Shown piece after piece: positions 40,398-43,160 of a stretch of 43,160 bases of DNA. The notes under the pieces are model-generated. The model was not told the DNA's origin. It was given only the letters and a program-made list of their open reading frames with translations, and searched no databases. Within the stretch, counting starts at the first letter, position 1. Every line of letters starts with the position of its first letter. The DNA is from CAYLJO01 sp964383905 (GTDB lineage Bacteria; Acidobacteriota; Blastocatellia; Pyrinomonadales; Pyrinomonadaceae): positions 1 to 43,160 of the forward strand of contig CAYLJO010000027.1 in the NCBI GenBank assembly GCA_964383905.1. Direction: 5' to 3'. The position numbers and the translations under genes were made by a program.

Positions 40398-40994
40398 CTA
40401 AGATTGAGCGCCAGCAGTCCGCAGCGCGGACTTGAAACTCGGGTTAATGAGACGGTGAAAGATTTCGTCCATGCTCTCGGGCGTGTAAGGCATACCCGCA
40501 TCGAGCCACCACCTCAACAATGCAAAGAGTTCGCTCGCCAAATAATTCGACAGGATCGGAATGGGGATCGAGGGCTTGGCCACTCTCCTCTGAAGAGCCG
40601 CCTCGATCCTTTGGCCGAGAGACTCAATGCCGCTTTTGAAGAGCGGATCGATCTTTCGCGACCGCACCAGACCTCGGTAGAAAGATTGGGCTTCCTGCAA
40701 GTGCTGAAACAGAGACCTGACCGGAACGAATGAACCCGTCCCAACCTTCGCCCAGTTGATTTGCCCGGCGAGCCTCCCGATAAATTCTTCCCACTGCTGC
40801 TTGAACACGTCTTCCTTACCGCGAAAGTGAGAGTAGAACGTCGAGCGCCCGACGCCGGCGCGATCAATCACGTTCTGCACGGTGATGTCGTCGAAGCGTT
40901 TCTCTTTAATCAAATCGACAAGCGCTCCGCTTACCTGGCTGCGGGTACGTTGGGTGCGCCGATCCGGCTTTTTGTTCGCCGTCATACCCATCAT
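40398..40994 (-). CDS. TetR-family transcriptional regulator
   Basis: 198 residues. The N-terminal HTH (SGALVDLIKEKRFDDITVQNVIDRAGVGRSTFYSHFRGKEDVF region) is a canonical TetR DNA-binding domain. The C-terminal half is helical, with LASELFALLRWWLDAGMPYTPESMDEIFHRL resembling the TetR_C_33 type found next to many HTHs of this kind. The ligand is unknown. Three possible ATGs (40994, 40991, 40985) precede the HTH and none has a good ribosome binding site; a still longer frame starts at 41042. It is divergent from a secreted duplicated-domain gene whose promoter it may control; short palindromes lie between them. Confidence 0.85.
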   Translation of the reverse strand: MMGMTANKKPDRRTQRTRSQVSGALVDLIKEKRFDDITVQNVIDRAGVGRSTFYSHFRGKEDVFKQQWEEFIGRLAGQINWAKVGTGSFVPVRSLFQHLQEAQSFYRGLVRSRKIDPLFKSGIESLGQRIEAALQRRVAKPSIPIPILSNYLASELFALLRWWLDAGMPYTPESMDEIFHRLINPSFKSALRTAGAQS

Positions 40995-41023
40995 TTTTGA
41001 ACAACGAGAACGTCTTTGTCCAT

Positions 41024-41118
41024 GATCCGGATCCGCCAGCACATTTTTTTAGATACGACTCGCTAATTTCATCGTACACTCGGCGTCTGTTTTTTAACGA
41101 CCAATTCTGAACATGTTC
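41024..41118. promoter_or_regulatory. Two short palindromes between the divergent TetR and secreted-protein genes
   Basis: GATCCGGATC (41024-41033) and GAACATGTTC (41109-41118) are perfect 10-bp palindromes. The second lies just upstream of the ribosome binding site of the gene at 41135. Either could be a regulator site; the sequence alone cannot choose. Confidence 0.3.
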
Positions 41119-41134
41119 CTGGCGGAGATTTCGA

Positions 41135-41851
41135 ATGAGATTAAAGACAGTTGTCGGTTTAGCATTGCCGGCTTTAGCGGTGCTGGTTTCGGTGTGTGTG
41201 ATTAACGCAGAACACCGTAGGCCCCTTCCGTCTAACAACCAGGCGCAGCCCGCGCGGGACGCTGATCCCCTTTCGGGCGAGTGGAACGTAACATTTTATG
41301 TGGGCGATACCGCTACGCCCGCCACGTTCAAGTTCAAACTCGAGGGGACGAAAGTCACCGGGGCTGTATATTCCGACCACACCGGCGAGGGCACGATTCG
41401 TGACGGCAAGTGGTTAGACGGTAAGTTGAGTTTCGCGGCGGACTTTAAGAACCATCGCCCGATTGTGATCCAGGGCACCCTCAAAGACGGGAAGCTCGCG
41501 GGTGAAGCTCACCACCCCGAAGGGCCTACGTTCAAGTGGGGCGCTGTCAAGGCCGGTGAAGATCCGATTTCGGGTGAGTGGGCTGTCACGTTTCATGTTC
41601 GCGAGATGGTGATTCCCGGCACTTTCACTTTCATACTTGATGGTACGAAAATCACGGGTACCGGGTATTCCAATCACACGGGAGCGGGAACAATTCGTGA
41701 TGGGAAATGGGTGGACGGGAAACTAAGTCTTACCCTCGATTTCAAAAAGCACGAATCGATTAGCGTCACCAGTGTACTCAAGGATGGGAAACTCGCGGGC
41801 GAATTCACCACCGAGGGTTTTACTGACAAGTGGGAAGCCACTAAGAAATAG
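41135..41851 (+). CDS. Exported protein with a tandem duplicated beta-rich domain
   Basis: 238 residues. An N-terminal hydrophobic signal (VVGLALPALAVLVSVCVINA) is followed by a Pro/Gln linker and two copies of a ~95-residue module. Copy 1 starts DPLSGEWNVTFYVGDTATPA, copy 2 starts DPISGEWAVTFHVREMVIPG. Both share GTIRDGKW.DGKLS and a LKDGKLAGE strand. The pattern of short alternating strands and DGK turns suggests a small beta-barrel or sandwich like those seen in other acidobacterial exported proteins; I do not know its ligand. GGAG lies about 8 nt before the ATG. It is divergent from the TetR gene. Confidence 0.75.
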   Translation: MRLKTVVGLALPALAVLVSVCVINAEHRRPLPSNNQAQPARDADPLSGEWNVTFYVGDTATPATFKFKLEGTKVTGAVYSDHTGEGTIRDGKWLDGKLSFAADFKNHRPIVIQGTLKDGKLAGEAHHPEGPTFKWGAVKAGEDPISGEWAVTFHVREMVIPGTFTFILDGTKITGTGYSNHTGAGTIRDGKWVDGKLSLTLDFKKHESISVTSVLKDGKLAGEFTTEGFTDKWEATKK

Positions 41852-41957
41852 TTGTACCACTCCAGGTGGAATGACTAACTCAAGCCGAGTCTATGATCCC
41901 GTAGGAATCGAGTCAGCACTCTAGCGTCATCGGTTTTGAGAGCTGAGTGTACCTTAA

Positions 41958-43048
41958 GGGTTACTCGATACCGCTAAAGATTTTCACGATGTCGCGACCG
42001 CTGATGATGGCCGGGATGGTGAGGTCCGTCACTACGGTAAGATCGACTCCTCCCTTGCCTCTCTCGATAAACTCGTCCGCAAGCTGTCCGCCCCCGGCCG
42101 GACGCTGCACTTCGTCTATGAGGCGGGCCCCTGCGGCTACACCATCTACCGCCATCTCACCAAGAAGGGGGTCTTTTGCGCGGTGGTCGCTCCATCCAAG
42201 ACTCCACGAAAGAGCGGTGATCGAGTCAAGACCAACCGTCGTGATGCCATCTCTCTGGCTCGCTTGGAAAGAGCCGGTGAGCTGACTCATATCTATGTGC
42301 CGGTTGCGGAAGATGAAGCCATGCGGGATCTGGTACGTGCACGCACTGATGCCGTGCGTGCTCATACCAAAGCTCGAAAGCCAACTCTCTGCTTTCCTCT
42401 TACGCCTCGGTATCCGTTACAACCCGAGAGCGGCCTGGTCAGCGCAGCACAAGAGATTCATCGCCGACATCTCTTTGCCGTTCCCCGCTCAACAGATCGT
42501 CTTTCAGGAATATGTCGAGGCGATTAGTGAAGCCAACGAGCGGGTCGAGCGTCTGACCGCACAAATTACCACCTTGTTGCCTGAGTGGAGGCTGGCGCCT
42601 GTCGTCGACGCGCTGCAAGCCCTCCGCGGTGTCTCCCTTCTCACGGCGGTGACAGTGGTGGCGGAGATCCTGGATTTCTCTCGCTTCTCCAATCCACGAG
42701 AGTTGATGAGCTATCTGGGGCTGGTGCCATCCGAGTATTCGACGGGCGAGAAGCGGCGTCCCGGGGCGATTACCAAGGCGGGCAACGGGGAGGTGAGGCG
42801 CGCACTTGTTGAGAGTGCGTGGGCAAGCTCACTTCCCCGCCCGAGTCTCCCGCGATCTGGAGAAGAGACAACAGAAGTTGCCCAAAAGGATCCGTGAGAT
42901 CTCGTGGAAAGCCCAACAGAGGCTGTGCGCCAGATACCGCAAGCTGTGTCGCAGAGGAAAGGTTAAGCAACAGGTGGTGACTGCAATCGCCAGAGAACTC
43001 TCCGCTTTCATCTGGACGATCGCTCGTGAAGTGAAGATCGCGGCCTAA
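41958..43048 (+). pseudogene. IS110-family transposase, multiply frameshifted
   Basis: Joining three frames gives a nearly full-length transposase of a subgroup different from the remnant at 37966. Frame a (about 41958-42383) has LDTAKDFHDVATADDG, LHFVYEAGPCGYTIYRHL and RVKTNRRDAISLARLERAG. Frame b (about 42383-42830) has SQLSAFLLRLGIRYNP and the Transposase_20 part LQALRGVSLLTAVTVVAEIL, MSYLGLVPSEYSTG, and KAGNGEVRRALVESAW. Frame c (about 42833-43048) has FPARVSRDLEKRQQKLP through AIARELSAFIWTIARE. An in-frame TAA (41955-41957) precedes frame a, so the start is also lost or shifted. At least two, probably three, indels separate it from an active gene. Confidence 0.82.
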
Positions 43049-43055
43049 AGATCCC

Positions 43056-43070
43056 AGTCTAAGACTGGAA
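43056..43070. repeat. Short inverted repeat after the second IS110 transposase
   Basis: CCAGTCT and AGACTGG flank a single A, starting seven bases after the transposase stop. It may belong to the right end of the element or act as a weak hairpin. Confidence 0.3.
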
Positions 43071-43160
43071 GAACAATAATAGTGAAGAGAGGAGCAGATG
43101 ATGAATTATAGCGTCTTGCACTTGAATGAACACGGTTCGTTGAAGTAACGTGCCGCGCCA

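Noticed and set aside
41852..41957. Second possible bridge-RNA region before the other IS110 copy
   Set aside because: Short pairings exist (GTAC-ACTC with GAGTGTAC, ACTC-GAGT), but the stems are weak and interrupted, much less clear than at 37770-37917.
43098..43148. 16-residue open frame with a good GAGGAG site at the right edge
   Set aside because: It is too short to support, at the edge of the window, and shows no leader-peptide pattern.
1..43160. CRISPR arrays, tRNA or rRNA genes, prophage genes
   Set aside because: I looked for regular repeat-spacer patterns, tRNA-like T-loop motifs and phage structural genes and saw none. The only phage-like protein is the type VI sheath fusion.

Overview
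The window looks like the chromosome of an Acidobacteriota bacterium, most likely a soil Blastocatellia-type lineage. The evidence is the gene content: three Ser/Thr protein kinases that carry a FlgO/TolB-N-like segment and TPRs, a PF07638-type ECF sigma factor translationally coupled to one kinase, an acidobacterial duplicated orphan permease (ADOP, MacB/FtsX type), an Oar-like TonB-dependent receptor with an N-terminal carboxypeptidase-regulatory domain, and two secreted proteins built from such domains. The DNA is moderately GC-rich throughout. The taxonomic call is an inference.

Layout. 1-1.2 kb: a frameshifted SRPBCC gene and a SET-domain protein. 1.4-6.6 kb: an operon of sigma factor and a giant kinase-TPR-TM-beta-propeller receptor, overlapping by ATGA. 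6.8-10.6 kb: a small arginine-rich secreted peptide, a protein-lysine-methyltransferase-like enzyme, and an orphan fused type VI sheath protein (TssB+TssC). 10.9-14.4 kb: two coupled secreted carboxypeptidase-regulatory-repeat proteins. 14.7-17 kb: a zinc-ribbon, truncated pseudokinase, TM, NTF2-like protein and a single-domain response regulator. 17.3-24 kb: a kinase-TPR protein, ADOP, and a PhoR-like histidine kinase whose OmpR-type partner has decayed to a C-terminal stub. 24.3-28.8 kb: TonB receptor, a DinB/maleylpyruvate-isomerase-fold protein, and a small coiled-coil protein.

28.75-31.6 kb is an arsenic island. arsI-aqp-arsC is transcribed leftward and arsN1-like-arsR rightward from one short intergenic region, with a palindrome placed over both candidate -35 boxes. 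The set would handle arsenate (ArsC), trivalent methylarsenicals (ArsI), As(III) movement (the aquaglyceroporin) and possibly arsinothricin (ArsN1). No ArsB or Acr3 pump is present in the window.

32-36.6 kb: a third kinase-TPR protein and a KimA-type potassium transporter. 37-43 kb is a decaying, mobile-element-rich zone: a frameshifted Uma2 gene, an IS110-family remnant with an internal deletion and two consecutive long stem-loops upstream that fit a bridge RNA, a DUF433/DUF5615 toxin-antitoxin pair, a GNAT-VOC pair, a TetR regulator divergent from a secreted protein with a tandem duplication, and a second, multiply frameshifted IS110-family copy.

Several genes are broken by single-base or homopolymer-length changes (SRPBCC, Uma2, the second IS110). 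These may be real decay or sequencing/assembly error, and the sequence alone cannot tell which. No tRNA, rRNA or CRISPR array was seen.
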